A stretch of 64,000 bases of DNA, from contig CAZYOF010000001.1 of assembly GCA_964648485.1 (NCBI GenBank), positions 1-64,000 of the forward strand. The letters are read 5' to 3'. Under the pieces are notes generated by a model. It worked only from the letters and a program-made list of their open reading frames with translations. It had not been told where the DNA came from and searched no databases. The DNA is from DAIOEK01 sp964648485 (GTDB taxonomy: Bacteria; Chloroflexota; Anaerolineae; Anaerolineales; Anaerolineaceae). The translations under genes were made by a program, and so were the position numbers. Shown here piece by piece: positions 43,338-51,842 of the stretch; the first letter of the stretch is position 1; each line of letters opens with the position of its first letter.

Positions 43338-43805
43338 TTATTCGATCTTGATCACTTTCAGACGCAGCTTGCCCGCCGGGGTGACCACTTCCACCTCATC
43401 ACCGGGTTTGTGACCGATGAGCGCCTTGCCGATGGGTGATTCGTGTGAAATGCGCCCGTTACGCGGATCGGCTTCATTTGGACCCACCAGGAACCATGTC
43501 TCCGGTTCGTAATCGCCCTCCTGCACGGTGATATGGGAACCGATGTTCACCTCGTTCTGGTTGGTTTCATTCTTTTCGATGATGACCACATTCCTGAGGA
43601 TCTCTTCCAGTTCCAGAATGCGTCCTTCGAGAAAACCCTGCTCTTCCTTTGCCTGGATGTAATCAGCATTTTCTGAAAGATCACCCTGTTGAATGGCAAA
43701 GCGCAAGCGGGCTGCAAGCTCATCCCGTTTGGGTCCTTTTAGTTCTTCCAATTCGATGCGAAGTTTCTCAGCGCCTTCGGCGGTGAGGTATGAAACATCA
43801 GACAT
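43338..43805 (-). CDS. greA: Transcription elongation factor GreA
   Basis: The 155-residue protein has an N-terminal coiled coil with LTAEGAEKLRIELEEL and the two-acid tip GDLSENADYIQAKEEQ. The C-terminal FKBP-like domain has ISHESPIGKALIGHKPGDEVEV. It rescues backtracked RNA polymerase. AGGAGAAGA lies before the ATG. Length is standard. Confidence 0.96.
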   Translation of the reverse strand: MSDVSYLTAEGAEKLRIELEELKGPKRDELAARLRFAIQQGDLSENADYIQAKEEQGFLEGRILELEEILRNVVIIEKNETNQNEVNIGSHITVQEGDYEPETWFLVGPNEADPRNGRISHESPIGKALIGHKPGDEVEVVTPAGKLRLKVIKIE

Positions 43806-43855
43806 GATCTTCTCCTCAATGTTTGTAGTACGGGTCAGGCGTTAATGATACCACG

Positions 43856-45007
43856 CTATGGCAGGGTTTGCGGGTCAAACAGTTTATGGTGCTCATCGAT
43901 GGCATAGCGGTCGGTCATTCCGGCGATGTAATCGCACACTGCCCGTTCCAGACCGCGATCTTCGATCCAGGTCTGGATGTGCGGGGGCAGCATGGTTGGC
44001 TCATCTACATAGGCGTTGAACAGGTCGGTGACGATACGCTCGGCTTTGACCGCCATGCGGACGACCCGATGGTGGCGGTAGAGTTTTTTATACAGAAAAT
44101 CCTTCAATTCGCGGGTGCGGCGGCGGTTCTCTTCACTGAATCCGATCACATTGTAGGGCAGTTTCTGAAGTTCCAGCACGCTGCCAGCGCCACTCTTACG
44201 GATGGTGGCATCGGTCTGATCGATGATATCTGACACTGCCATGCCGATGAGCCGGCGGATGAGACGGTGGCGGGTGAGGTCATCGAGCAGGGGACCTTTC
44301 CAGTGGATGCTCTCGACGAGCACTTCCCAGATGGGCATGCCTGCCAGCATGCCGGCGTTGATCATGCCCGAGCGGAGACCGTCATCGAGATCGTGGGCGG
44401 TGTAAGCCATTTCATCTGCGATATTGGTGATCTGCGCTTCGAGGGTGCCGCGCAGTTCGGGGTTGAAATCGGAGGCATCCGACACATCGTATTCCGTTTC
44501 ATGCTTGACGATGCCTTCCAGCACCTCCCAGGAGAGGTTCAAGCCTGGATGATCGGGATAGCGGCTCTCAAGTTGGGTAACGATGCGGAAGGAATGTTTA
44601 TTGTGGTCGAAACCGCCGTGATCTTTCATCAGGCGGGCAAGGACAACTTCGCCGGAATGTCCAAACGGGGGGTGACCGAGATCGTGTGCCAGGCAGATAG
44701 CTTCGACGAGATCTTCATTCGCGCCCAGCGCGCGGGCAATCGTCCGACCGATCTGGGTTACTTCGAGGGTGTGGGTGAGACGGGTACGGTAGTAATCACC
44801 TTCGTAATTGATGAACACCTGCGTCTTATACTCCAGGCGGCGAAATGCCGTGGTGTGGAGGATGCGGTCACGGTCGCGCTGGAAAACGGTACGGTAATCG
44901 GGTTCATCATCCGGGTAGTGGCGACCTTTGGTATCTTTGCTGCGGACCCCATAAGGTGCCAGCTGCTGGTCTTCAAATTCTTCCAAACGTTTACGGGAAT
45001 AGATCAT
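43856..45007 (-). CDS. dgt: dGTP triphosphohydrolase
   Basis: The 383-residue HD-domain enzyme removes triphosphate from dGTP and related dNTPs. The HD metal site is built from RLTHTLEVTQIG (first His, about residue 74) and AICLAHDLGHPPFGHSGE (HD pair, about 108-109). FRRLEYKTQVF and the later ITNIADEMAYTAHDLDDGL (final Asp) complete the family signature. ATG 45007 has AAAGG upstream; an ATG 15 bases earlier is weaker. It lies 18 bases after the isopentenyl phosphate kinase gene, at the end of that operon. Confidence 0.93.
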   Translation of the reverse strand: MIYSRKRLEEFEDQQLAPYGVRSKDTKGRHYPDDEPDYRTVFQRDRDRILHTTAFRRLEYKTQVFINYEGDYYRTRLTHTLEVTQIGRTIARALGANEDLVEAICLAHDLGHPPFGHSGEVVLARLMKDHGGFDHNKHSFRIVTQLESRYPDHPGLNLSWEVLEGIVKHETEYDVSDASDFNPELRGTLEAQITNIADEMAYTAHDLDDGLRSGMINAGMLAGMPIWEVLVESIHWKGPLLDDLTRHRLIRRLIGMAVSDIIDQTDATIRKSGAGSVLELQKLPYNVIGFSEENRRRTRELKDFLYKKLYRHHRVVRMAVKAERIVTDLFNAYVDEPTMLPPHIQTWIEDRGLERAVCDYIAGMTDRYAIDEHHKLFDPQTLP

Positions 45008-45025
45008 GGCATATCCTTTCAATCA

Positions 45026-45829
45026 TCAATCGTTGGCAGTTACAGCAATACGCGTTCCGGTGGGCTCTCCAGTAAGCGCGGCGTAGGTTAGACCAGGCTG
45101 CAAGCCGTCGAATATCCTGCATTCCAACTTCGGGAGTTGCTGCACCAGGTTGATCATGATTTCCACCTTGGTGAGCATCCCGCCGGTGACATCTGTTGAT
45201 TTCGAGCCTTCTAGGTGGGTTAGGATGGAAGTGAAACCTTCGGGGGTGATGGTAGGGATGAGTTCATCCTTTTGCTGGTAATTCCTCCACACACCGGTAT
45301 CGATGCCTGCAAGGAGAATGCGGGCGGGGATAACCCGCCGGGCAAGATGCATGAACAGATCTTCAGTGGATAGGATGGTGCCGCCAAGTGCCTGATCGAA
45401 GATCACATCACCGAAGATCACCGGTACCAGACCATGCGCCAGCGCCGCGCGGATGGGTTCCACATTCCACGAGATCACTTCACGGGACGAAGCGCTAACC
45501 ATGGCAGATGGCGCAAAGCTGACCGCAGGGATGTTTTGCTGGAGGAGCGCATCCATGACCGCGAGGTTGAGGGCACGGGCTTCCGTCCAGACGGAATGGA
45601 ACCCGAGCCAGGCTTGAGGAGAGTGAACGCCATCTTTGGTACCGTGCTCTTTCGCGGGGACGTGCCCGAAAGAACCGGATCCATGACCGAGGAGCACCCG
45701 TTCTTCGGGATGGTCACGCAGGAACTGCGCGAGTTCCTGCGCAACGCGGGTGAGCACATCCACCCGCAGAGTGTGAGGCTGGTCTTTATCGGTGATGAGG
45801 GAACCGCCCAGTTTGAGAAATTGAAGCAC
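45026..45829 (-). CDS. ipk: Isopentenyl phosphate kinase
   Basis: The 267-residue amino-acid-kinase-fold enzyme would phosphorylate isopentenyl phosphate to isopentenyl diphosphate. KLGGSLITDK (2-15 region), GHGSGSFGH (about 49-57, with the IPK-typical His) and STDVTGGML support this over carbamate or UMP kinase. It lies 3 bases after mevalonate kinase. Chloroflexota are known to have an alternative mevalonate route with phosphomevalonate decarboxylase and IPK. The decarboxylase is not visible in this window. Confidence 0.88.
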   Translation of the reverse strand: MLQFLKLGGSLITDKDQPHTLRVDVLTRVAQELAQFLRDHPEERVLLGHGSGSFGHVPAKEHGTKDGVHSPQAWLGFHSVWTEARALNLAVMDALLQQNIPAVSFAPSAMVSASSREVISWNVEPIRAALAHGLVPVIFGDVIFDQALGGTILSTEDLFMHLARRVIPARILLAGIDTGVWRNYQQKDELIPTITPEGFTSILTHLEGSKSTDVTGGMLTKVEIMINLVQQLPKLECRIFDGLQPGLTYAALTGEPTGTRIAVTAND

Positions 45830-45832
45830 GGT

Positions 45833-46774
45833 TTACTCCAATCTGGTTTTGATTACCCTGATAGCGCCATGACTTTGCAGCGCCGCTTCCACTTCATCTG
45901 CATTTTGTTCCTGCACCAGCGCAATCATATTACCACCGGCTCCAGCGCCGGAGAGCTTGGCTCCGAGTGCGCCCTGTTCAAGGGCGGCATTGACGAGCAC
46001 ATCCAACTGACTGCACGAGACACCCATCTGCTGTAAGAGATGGTGGTTCTCAGTCATCCAGCGTCCGGTCATTTCGGCATCGCCTGCACGGAGACTGTTG
46101 TACGCCTGTCCGCTGAGGGCATCGACTTTGTTGAAGAGATCTTCATAGACGGGTGGTTCTGCCTGCCAGCGTTCCCGCACACCCGAAACCACCTCCCGGG
46201 TAGAGGCGGTGATGCCGGTATCGGCGATGAGAAAGGTGAAGACGCCACCAGGTGTAAAGGTGTGGATGGGCTGCTCTTTCTGAAAGAGGACCGGCTGGTT
46301 ATACGCGACCACCGTATTATCGATTCCGGAGGGGGTGCCGTGATGGATCTTCTCGACCTCATACGCCAGCCCTGAGACTTCTTCGACCCCCAGAGGCTTG
46401 CCCAGGTAAGTGGATACCGCGCGGATGACCGCCACGCTCACGGCAGCGCCGGAACCCAATCCGCCGGCAATAGGGATGCTGGAACTGATGCGGATCTGCA
46501 TGGCAGGTGCGCGGGGAATTCCCAGCGCGCGCAAGGTCAGCTCCACCGCCCGGCGCAGCGGATGTTCTTCATCCAGATCGGAAAGATAAGCATCGAGAGA
46601 AAGGTCGATTGCCTGAAGCTGAATGTGTCCGGCGGGTTCGCGAATGAGCGGAGTAATGACCGCGCGCGCCTGCACCTGGGTGACGGGGATGGCGATGGCA
46701 CGCCTACCATACACAACGGCGTGTTCACCGAAGAGGATGATTTTTCCGGGTGCAGAAGCGGAGATGGCGGGCAT
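45833..46774 (-). CDS. mvk: Mevalonate kinase
   Basis: The 313-residue GHMP kinase begins with SASAPGKIILFGEHAVVYG (mevalonate-binding region) and has the ATP loop PIAGGLGSGAAVSVAVIRAV (about residues 97-115). GAKLSGAGAGGNMIAL is the third GHMP motif. It phosphorylates mevalonate for isoprenoid synthesis. The gene sits 3 bases from both neighbours, in a UbiA-mvk-ipk-dgt unit. Confidence 0.93.
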   Translation of the reverse strand: MPAISASAPGKIILFGEHAVVYGRRAIAIPVTQVQARAVITPLIREPAGHIQLQAIDLSLDAYLSDLDEEHPLRRAVELTLRALGIPRAPAMQIRISSSIPIAGGLGSGAAVSVAVIRAVSTYLGKPLGVEEVSGLAYEVEKIHHGTPSGIDNTVVAYNQPVLFQKEQPIHTFTPGGVFTFLIADTGITASTREVVSGVRERWQAEPPVYEDLFNKVDALSGQAYNSLRAGDAEMTGRWMTENHHLLQQMGVSCSQLDVLVNAALEQGALGAKLSGAGAGGNMIALVQEQNADEVEAALQSHGAIRVIKTRLE

Positions 46775-46777
46775 GGT

Positions 46778-47662
46778 TTAGAACAGGTAAAAGATGGTGA
46801 GAACGGCAGCCCCCCACAGGAGGATGACGATCTGGAGCGGGCGGTCTGAGAAGAGCATTTCTTCAGGTGCGCCACCACAGTTCTTGACCTGGATGAGGTA
46901 GAGGTAGCGGAAGATGCCGTAGATCACAAAGGGGATGGTGAGCATCATCGAGTGATTTTCGGGCAGGTTGGGCGCGGAAAAAGTATAGAGGCTGTACGCC
47001 ACGATAGTTGTGGAGGAGACAACGGTAATGAGCTGGTCGAGCAGGGGAAGGGTGTAGCCATCCAGCACCCGGCGGTGCGAGGCGGCTTTTTCCACCAGAA
47101 GAGAGAGCTCTGCCCGGCGCTTGCCGAAACCAATGTAGAGGGCGCCCAGGGTGATGACGATATAGAGCCAGGGAGAGAAGCGCTGCACATCGATGAGCAT
47201 CACGCCACCCGCCACACGCAGCACAAAACCGGCGGCGATGATGAGCACATCCAACAGGGGCACATGCTTGAGCCACTTGGAGTACGCCAGGTTCATGAGA
47301 AAGTAGATGGCGCAGATGGCGGCGAATCCGGGCGAAAGCAGCCAGGCGGCAGGGAAGGCGATTGCCAGCAGAATGACCGCCACCACGACCGCCACACTGA
47401 TGGGCAAGGTGCCCGAGGAAATGGGGCGGAATTTCTTTTCGGGGTGCTGGCGGTCTGATTCGATATCGAGGATGTCGTTGATGAAATAGACCGCGCTGGA
47501 AAGCAGGCAGAAGATGATAAAGCCGGCAAAGGTGCGTTCGAACGAGACCAGGTTGAGGAGCTGGCGGTCAAACACCAGCGCAGCAAAGAGCACCCCATTT
47601 TTGGGATACTGCTTGAGGCGCATGGTCTTGATGATTGCTCTGAGAAGTGACGGCTTTTTCAT
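46778..47662 (-). CDS. UbiA-family prenyltransferase, decaprenyl-phosphate phosphoribosyltransferase-like
   Basis: The 294-residue membrane protein has about eight helices. The first Asp-rich motif is YFINDILDIESDRQHP (NDxxDxxxD, about 70-80), which binds Mg and diphosphate. MRLKQYPKNGVLFAAL at the start resembles the RPKQWVKN opening of decaprenyl-phosphate phosphoribosyltransferases more than of menaquinone or heme enzymes. ATG 47662 is chosen because the longer frame is not conserved-looking. It heads the operon with mvk and ipk, linking prenyl supply and use. Confidence 0.83.
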   Translation of the reverse strand: MKKPSLLRAIIKTMRLKQYPKNGVLFAALVFDRQLLNLVSFERTFAGFIIFCLLSSAVYFINDILDIESDRQHPEKKFRPISSGTLPISVAVVVAVILLAIAFPAAWLLSPGFAAICAIYFLMNLAYSKWLKHVPLLDVLIIAAGFVLRVAGGVMLIDVQRFSPWLYIVITLGALYIGFGKRRAELSLLVEKAASHRRVLDGYTLPLLDQLITVVSSTTIVAYSLYTFSAPNLPENHSMMLTIPFVIYGIFRYLYLIQVKNCGGAPEEMLFSDRPLQIVILLWGAAVLTIFYLF

Positions 47663-47748
47663 GCTGTTACCCCGATTGAAAGATAGTATTATTATAATGG
47701 AGAACGGGGTGCGGAGATGTGACAGACGCAACCCGGTTGTGATACCCA

Positions 47749-48489
47749 ATGAGCCCAAAAACTGAACGACTGGATGTGGAATTGAACACGCGCGGCATCA
47801 TCGAGAGCCGCAGCCTTGCCCAGCGCATGGTCATGGAAGGCAAGGTGCGGGTGAACGGGCAGGTGGTGCTGAAACCTTCGGTGAAGGTTGCCCCGGAGGA
47901 TGAATTAAGCCTGGATGCCGCGCCGCAGTTCGTTTCGCGCGGGGGAGAGAAGTTGCTGGCAGCGCTGGAGCAGTTTGCCATTCTGCCGGTGGACTGGGTG
48001 TGCGCGGATGTGGGCGCATCGACCGGCGGGTTCACCGACTGCCTGCTGCAGCACGGTGCGCGCAGGGTGTACGCGATCGATGTGGGGTACGGCATTCTGC
48101 ACTGGAAGCTGCGCCAGGATAAACGGGTGGTGGTGATGGAGCGCACCAACGCGCGCTTTGTGGAAAAACTGCCCGAACCGGTACGGCTGGTGACGATAGA
48201 CGCTTCTTTCATTTCGCTCGAGATTCTGCTACCCGCGGTGAAGGATTGGTTTGGCGAACCAGGCGGGGATGTGGTGGCGCTGATCAAGCCGCAGTTCGAG
48301 GCAGGGCAGAAGGAAGTGAACAAGGGTGAGGGGGTGATCAGCGACCCAAATGTTCACGCGCAGGTGATTGCGAAGATCCGCACGGCGGCAGGGGATTTGG
48401 GCTATGTGGAGCAAGGCTTGATCACCTCTCCGTTGAAGGGACCCAAGGGGAATACGGAGTTCCTCATCTGGTTGAAGCGGGGTGGTTAA
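47749..48489 (+). CDS. tlyA: TlyA-family rRNA (cytidine-2'-O)-methyltransferase
   Basis: The 246-residue protein has an N-terminal S4 RNA-binding domain (about 4-65, with RGIIESRSLAQRMVMEGKVRVNG) followed by a Rossmann methyltransferase (about 75-240) containing ADVGASTGGFTDCLLQHGA. IDASFISLEILLP and LIKPQFEAG are the FtsJ-like K-D-K-E elements. It methylates 16S/23S rRNA in relatives. It is divergent from the UbiA-family operon with only about 86 bases between start codons. Confidence 0.93.
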   Translation: MSPKTERLDVELNTRGIIESRSLAQRMVMEGKVRVNGQVVLKPSVKVAPEDELSLDAAPQFVSRGGEKLLAALEQFAILPVDWVCADVGASTGGFTDCLLQHGARRVYAIDVGYGILHWKLRQDKRVVVMERTNARFVEKLPEPVRLVTIDASFISLEILLPAVKDWFGEPGGDVVALIKPQFEAGQKEVNKGEGVISDPNVHAQVIAKIRTAAGDLGYVEQGLITSPLKGPKGNTEFLIWLKRGG

Positions 48490-48597
48490 AAAAATTTGCG
48501 AATCAGGAAACAAATGGGGTTTGAAAATAAAAGGAAGCAAATCGGCAGGGTGAAGTTGTACATGCATCAATAGTATAAGGACCGGGCAGGGGGGAGG

Positions 48598-48622
48598 ATA
48601 CCTGTCAGTAGTGACAGGTATT
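48598..48622 (+). terminator. Hairpin in the gap after tlyA
   Basis: ATACCTGTCA-GTAG-TGACAGGTAT: a 10-bp perfect stem with a short ATTT after it. It is probably a weak terminator for tlyA, about 110 bases past its stop. Confidence 0.45.
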
Positions 48623-48668
48623 TGATGGTTCATAAGGCCGAGGCAAAACACAGTCAGTATCTTTTAGA

Positions 48669-48696
48669 TTGAACTTCACCTTATATTTGCTATGAT
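48669..48696 (+). promoter_or_regulatory. Candidate promoter of the YaaA-like gene
   Basis: TTGAAC (48669-48674), a 16-base spacer and TATGAT (48691-48696) lie 75 bases before the ATG. AGGGAGGG precedes the start codon. Confidence 0.5.
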
Positions 48697-48770
48697 TAGT
48701 ACATGAAATTTTTGAATTGACATCACTGCGATATATGAATTTGGCAAATTTTTCTCATAGGGAGGGATGA

Positions 48771-49919
48771 ATGGAAAAGTACCCTGTCTTAATACTATCA
48801 ATCTGTTCAAATACAAAGCAGAAAAAGAATGAGCAAGAGGAGTATGAATACACCTCATCGATTCTTAGCAAGTTACCAGCTGATTATCAAATTAAATTAT
48901 TCGAAAATCGAAAAAAAGCTTATGACATCATTAAATCAGAAAAGATTACCAGAGACCATCAGAAAGTGACAAGTTTCCCACTTAATGACCACTTAGTCGA
49001 TGGACCTGATATAGTTTTCAACAGCCCAAAGAAAGGCTATTATTTACCCGCCATTCAAAGGTATGAAGGCAGATTCTTCAGAGAGTTAGGGGAGCAAAAA
49101 GAAAGAGCTGTCCTGCTTGAAAAGGCAAAAGTTCATATTCTCTTCATATCTGGTTTATATGGAGTAGTTCTCCCTTTAGAGAAGATCCAAAGTTATAGCT
49201 TGCATATAAAAGATTCTCTAGAAATTCGGAAAAATTGGACATCCTTAAGTTTTCTTACTATGGTGATTATTTCATATATCAAGAAATACAACATCACTAA
49301 GATTATTGAGATGATGGGAGATAAGGATTACATAAGGTTAATAAACTGGTCTGATGTTCGATTTGCTGTTAATGACAATGTGCTTCACACCTATAGTAAA
49401 CAATATGCAGACGCTGATTTATTGTTACCCTTGGGTAACTTACTTGAGACAATGATTACTGACTTTTCTGAACAGGATTTCAGCAAGCTCATTCCGGGTA
49501 GTTTTTTTTCAACCAAATATGAAAATGTATATTTTGAACGGTATCAGGTACCCAACAAAGAATCGGGTTATGCGTTCGATAGGGATGAAGCGGAATTACA
49601 ATTAGGCTATGCTGATAGAATCGGAAGAATGAGACGCAATATTTTTAAACTGCTTCAAGATATTTCTAAAATGTACGGAATTGCTATTCCAAAAGATGGT
49701 GTTGGTTCAATTGTTGAAGTATTACATAATAGAAAAATCATCGATACTGATACTAAAAATAAACAACACGAGTTTTTATTCAGACGAAATCGTGTTGAGT
49801 ATGACGGGAAAAAACTAACCAATGCGGAATTCATAGAAATTACTAGTTTGTATTATTCAATTTTCACAAATTTACAAAGAATAGATAAAAACCCAAGTGT
49901 ATCGTTTGAAGATATCTAG
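48771..49919 (+). CDS. YaaA/DUF6884-like protein with extra C-terminal domain
   Basis: The 382-residue protein is AT-rich relative to its neighbours. The N-terminal half (about 1-200) looks like the YaaA-type fold: LILSICSNTKQKKN at the start, then YEGRFFRELGEQKE and LFISGLYGVVLPLEKIQSYSLHI. YaaA proteins bind DNA and act in peroxide stress; the wider group includes base-modification domains. The C-terminal 130 residues (from about 265) are helical and unassigned. It is a lone gene in an accessory patch, possibly acquired. Function uncertain. Confidence 0.6.
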   Translation: MEKYPVLILSICSNTKQKKNEQEEYEYTSSILSKLPADYQIKLFENRKKAYDIIKSEKITRDHQKVTSFPLNDHLVDGPDIVFNSPKKGYYLPAIQRYEGRFFRELGEQKERAVLLEKAKVHILFISGLYGVVLPLEKIQSYSLHIKDSLEIRKNWTSLSFLTMVIISYIKKYNITKIIEMMGDKDYIRLINWSDVRFAVNDNVLHTYSKQYADADLLLPLGNLLETMITDFSEQDFSKLIPGSFFSTKYENVYFERYQVPNKESGYAFDRDEAELQLGYADRIGRMRRNIFKLLQDISKMYGIAIPKDGVGSIVEVLHNRKIIDTDTKNKQHEFLFRRNRVEYDGKKLTNAEFIEITSLYYSIFTNLQRIDKNPSVSFEDI

Positions 49920-50003
49920 TAGTATCAAATGTATTAAAGGGCTGTTTTGATGTTTGAAATATATATGAACCTAATAAAAATGAGATGAGGAAAAATAGAA
50001 TTT

Positions 50004-50540
50004 ATGTTTCCGTGGACTGATTTTTCTGTGGGTTTTCTGGGCAACCTTGCAGCAGATTTGATTGTGGGTGTGATTTTATTCATCCTGTTAACTAACATCC
50101 CTGAAAAGAAGAAAGAGAAGGAGAACCTGAAGATCGGGATGGGTTTGTATTTTGACGAGCTGATAATTAATAAAAAGAGACTGGGTGAGATTCAAAAATA
50201 CCTCGAGAACCTCAATACCAATGAGCAGATCAGCACTCCGTTATCACTTGCGCATGCCGCCTGGGATATGATTCAGGAGGCGCGTTTATTAACCAAAGTC
50301 AAGAACACCAGGTTGGTTCATCACATTTTTCAATTACAGGAGAAAACTACCGAGAGCAATATTGAGCTCAAGGTGATACAGGATTTCATCAGATCTAACC
50401 CGCATTTCGGAAAGGTTGATGATACTTTCACCAGACAGGCACGGGTATGTTGCCAGGAAGCACACCAGTATCTGGATGAGACGATGGCATTGATAAAGGT
50501 GGAGATGGATAAGTATAAGGGTTTGGGGGATGGGGGTTGA
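50004..50540 (+). CDS. Small single-pass membrane protein with helical cytoplasmic domain
   Basis: The 178-residue protein has one N-terminal transmembrane helix (about 10-32) and then a charged, fully helical part. I do not recognise the family. The 3' end overlaps the beginning of the downstream RHS reading frame by 11 bases, and the RHS homology begins about 45 bases past its stop. Its start has TGAGG about 17 bases upstream, so ribosome binding is weak. Confidence 0.5.
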   Translation: MFPWTDFSVGFLGNLAADLIVGVILFILLTNIPEKKKEKENLKIGMGLYFDELIINKKRLGEIQKYLENLNTNEQISTPLSLAHAAWDMIQEARLLTKVKNTRLVHHIFQLQEKTTESNIELKVIQDFIRSNPHFGKVDDTFTRQARVCCQEAHQYLDETMALIKVEMDKYKGLGDGG

Positions 50541-51834
50541 GGATTTGGCGACCACAAGGGTCGCCTCGACAAAAGATATCCCCACACCGACCGAAGCGGC
50601 AGCGGAACCGCTACAGAACGCGTACTACGTGTATGACGGAGATGGCAATTTGGTGAAGAGTATCATCAACGGCAAATCCACCTACTACCTGGGCAAGTTA
50701 TACCAGAAGAAGATCGATGGCACGGAAGAAACCATCCAGAAGTACTACTCAAGCGGATCAGCCCAGATCGCGGTGCGGACGGTGCAGGGAGAGGAAGATA
50801 AGCTGCAATGGCTGCTCTCAGATCACCTCGGAAGCACCAGCACCACGGCGAACGCGGATGGGACATGGAACAGTACCATCCAATACTCTGCCTTCGGTGA
50901 GATACGCGCCAGCAGCGGCATCACCCCGACCGAGTTCAGGTACACGGGGCAGTTGCGGCAGGATGAGTTAGGACTCTATTACTACATAGCCCGTTGGTAC
51001 GACCCGGCGATAGCGCATTTCACGCAGGCGGATACGATCGTGCCCAACGCGGGGGATTCGGCGGCGTACGACAGGTACGCGTACGTAAAGAACAATCCGG
51101 TCAAGTACACGGATCCGAGCGGGCATACTGCCTGTATTGATTTCACCTCAAACGGCAGATGTGTTAGGGACCCTGATTGGCATCCTGTTGGAATGAACTC
51201 ATATGGTGTATCCATAGATCCAAAAATTACAGGAAAAGCAAGAGAAAAAATAAAAAATGCCGTTAAAGATGTTGCCAGTAAGACATGGATAACACCGACA
51301 GATACTTCGATCTCACAAGGGTTTAAAAATGCATTTGAGAAAGGGATTCAGTTCATACATAATAATGATGTATGTACGACAAAAGATGGAAAGAATTGTT
51401 GGGGTGGCACTTCCGGGACCACAATAACCGTTTATTCAAATGCGAAAGGAACAGAAAGCAATTTCCGGAATTTTATAGTACATGAAATGGGGCACGTTTT
51501 TGATAATTCTGGCAGTATAGCTTTAGTCTTAACAACAGCATATCAAGGAAGGCTAAATCATATCTATAATGATCATTGGACCGATATGCCAACTGGTAAC
51601 TACGGATATGCTTCAGATGAATTTGGCGAACCCTGGTTTCAAGGACATCATGAAGATGGGTTATTTGAAGAGACTGCAGATATGTTCCTTGGTTGGGTTT
51701 ATGACACCTGGGGTGAAGTCGACAAAAGGAGAGGCAATTGGATGAACCTGTGGATGCCGTACCTGATCATGAACGAAGAGCCTCCATTTGAGCTGCAATA
51801 TGGGTTGAATGAAAGAACAGGCCAACAGGAGTAA
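50530..51834 (+). CDS. RHS core fragment with HExxH metalloprotease-like tail
   Basis: The 434-residue frame lacks the N-terminal bulk of an RHS protein; homology begins near 50585. The core (about residues 35-200) has the intact SDHLGSTSTTANADG motif and ends at NRYAYVKNNPVKYTDPSGH-like DRYAYVKNNPVKYTDPSGH, then CVRDPDWH, the same linker start as in the 1-8 kb array. The tail (about 225-434) contains FIVHEMGHVFD, a zinc-metallopeptidase HExxH site, and a downstream EETADMF that could give the third ligand. So the tail is probably a protease toxin. Start codon unclear: the first 12 codons overlap the previous gene and a palindrome. A lipoprotein gene follows by 8 bases. Confidence 0.72.
   Translation: MGVEDLATTRVASTKDIPTPTEAAAEPLQNAYYVYDGDGNLVKSIINGKSTYYLGKLYQKKIDGTEETIQKYYSSGSAQIAVRTVQGEEDKLQWLLSDHLGSTSTTANADGTWNSTIQYSAFGEIRASSGITPTEFRYTGQLRQDELGLYYYIARWYDPAIAHFTQADTIVPNAGDSAAYDRYAYVKNNPVKYTDPSGHTACIDFTSNGRCVRDPDWHPVGMNSYGVSIDPKITGKAREKIKNAVKDVASKTWITPTDTSISQGFKNAFEKGIQFIHNNDVCTTKDGKNCWGGTSGTTITVYSNAKGTESNFRNFIVHEMGHVFDNSGSIALVLTTAYQGRLNHIYNDHWTDMPTGNYGYASDEFGEPWFQGHHEDGLFEETADMFLGWVYDTWGEVDKRRGNWMNLWMPYLIMNEEPPFELQYGLNERTGQQE
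50547..50565. repeat. Palindrome at the truncation point of the RHS gene
   Basis: GGCGACCACAAGGGTCGCC forms a hairpin (GGCGACC/GGGTCGCC) at the junction between the preceding gene and the RHS fragment. It is similar in style to the elements in the first array. Confidence 0.6.
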
Positions 51835-51842
51835 AAAAAGCA

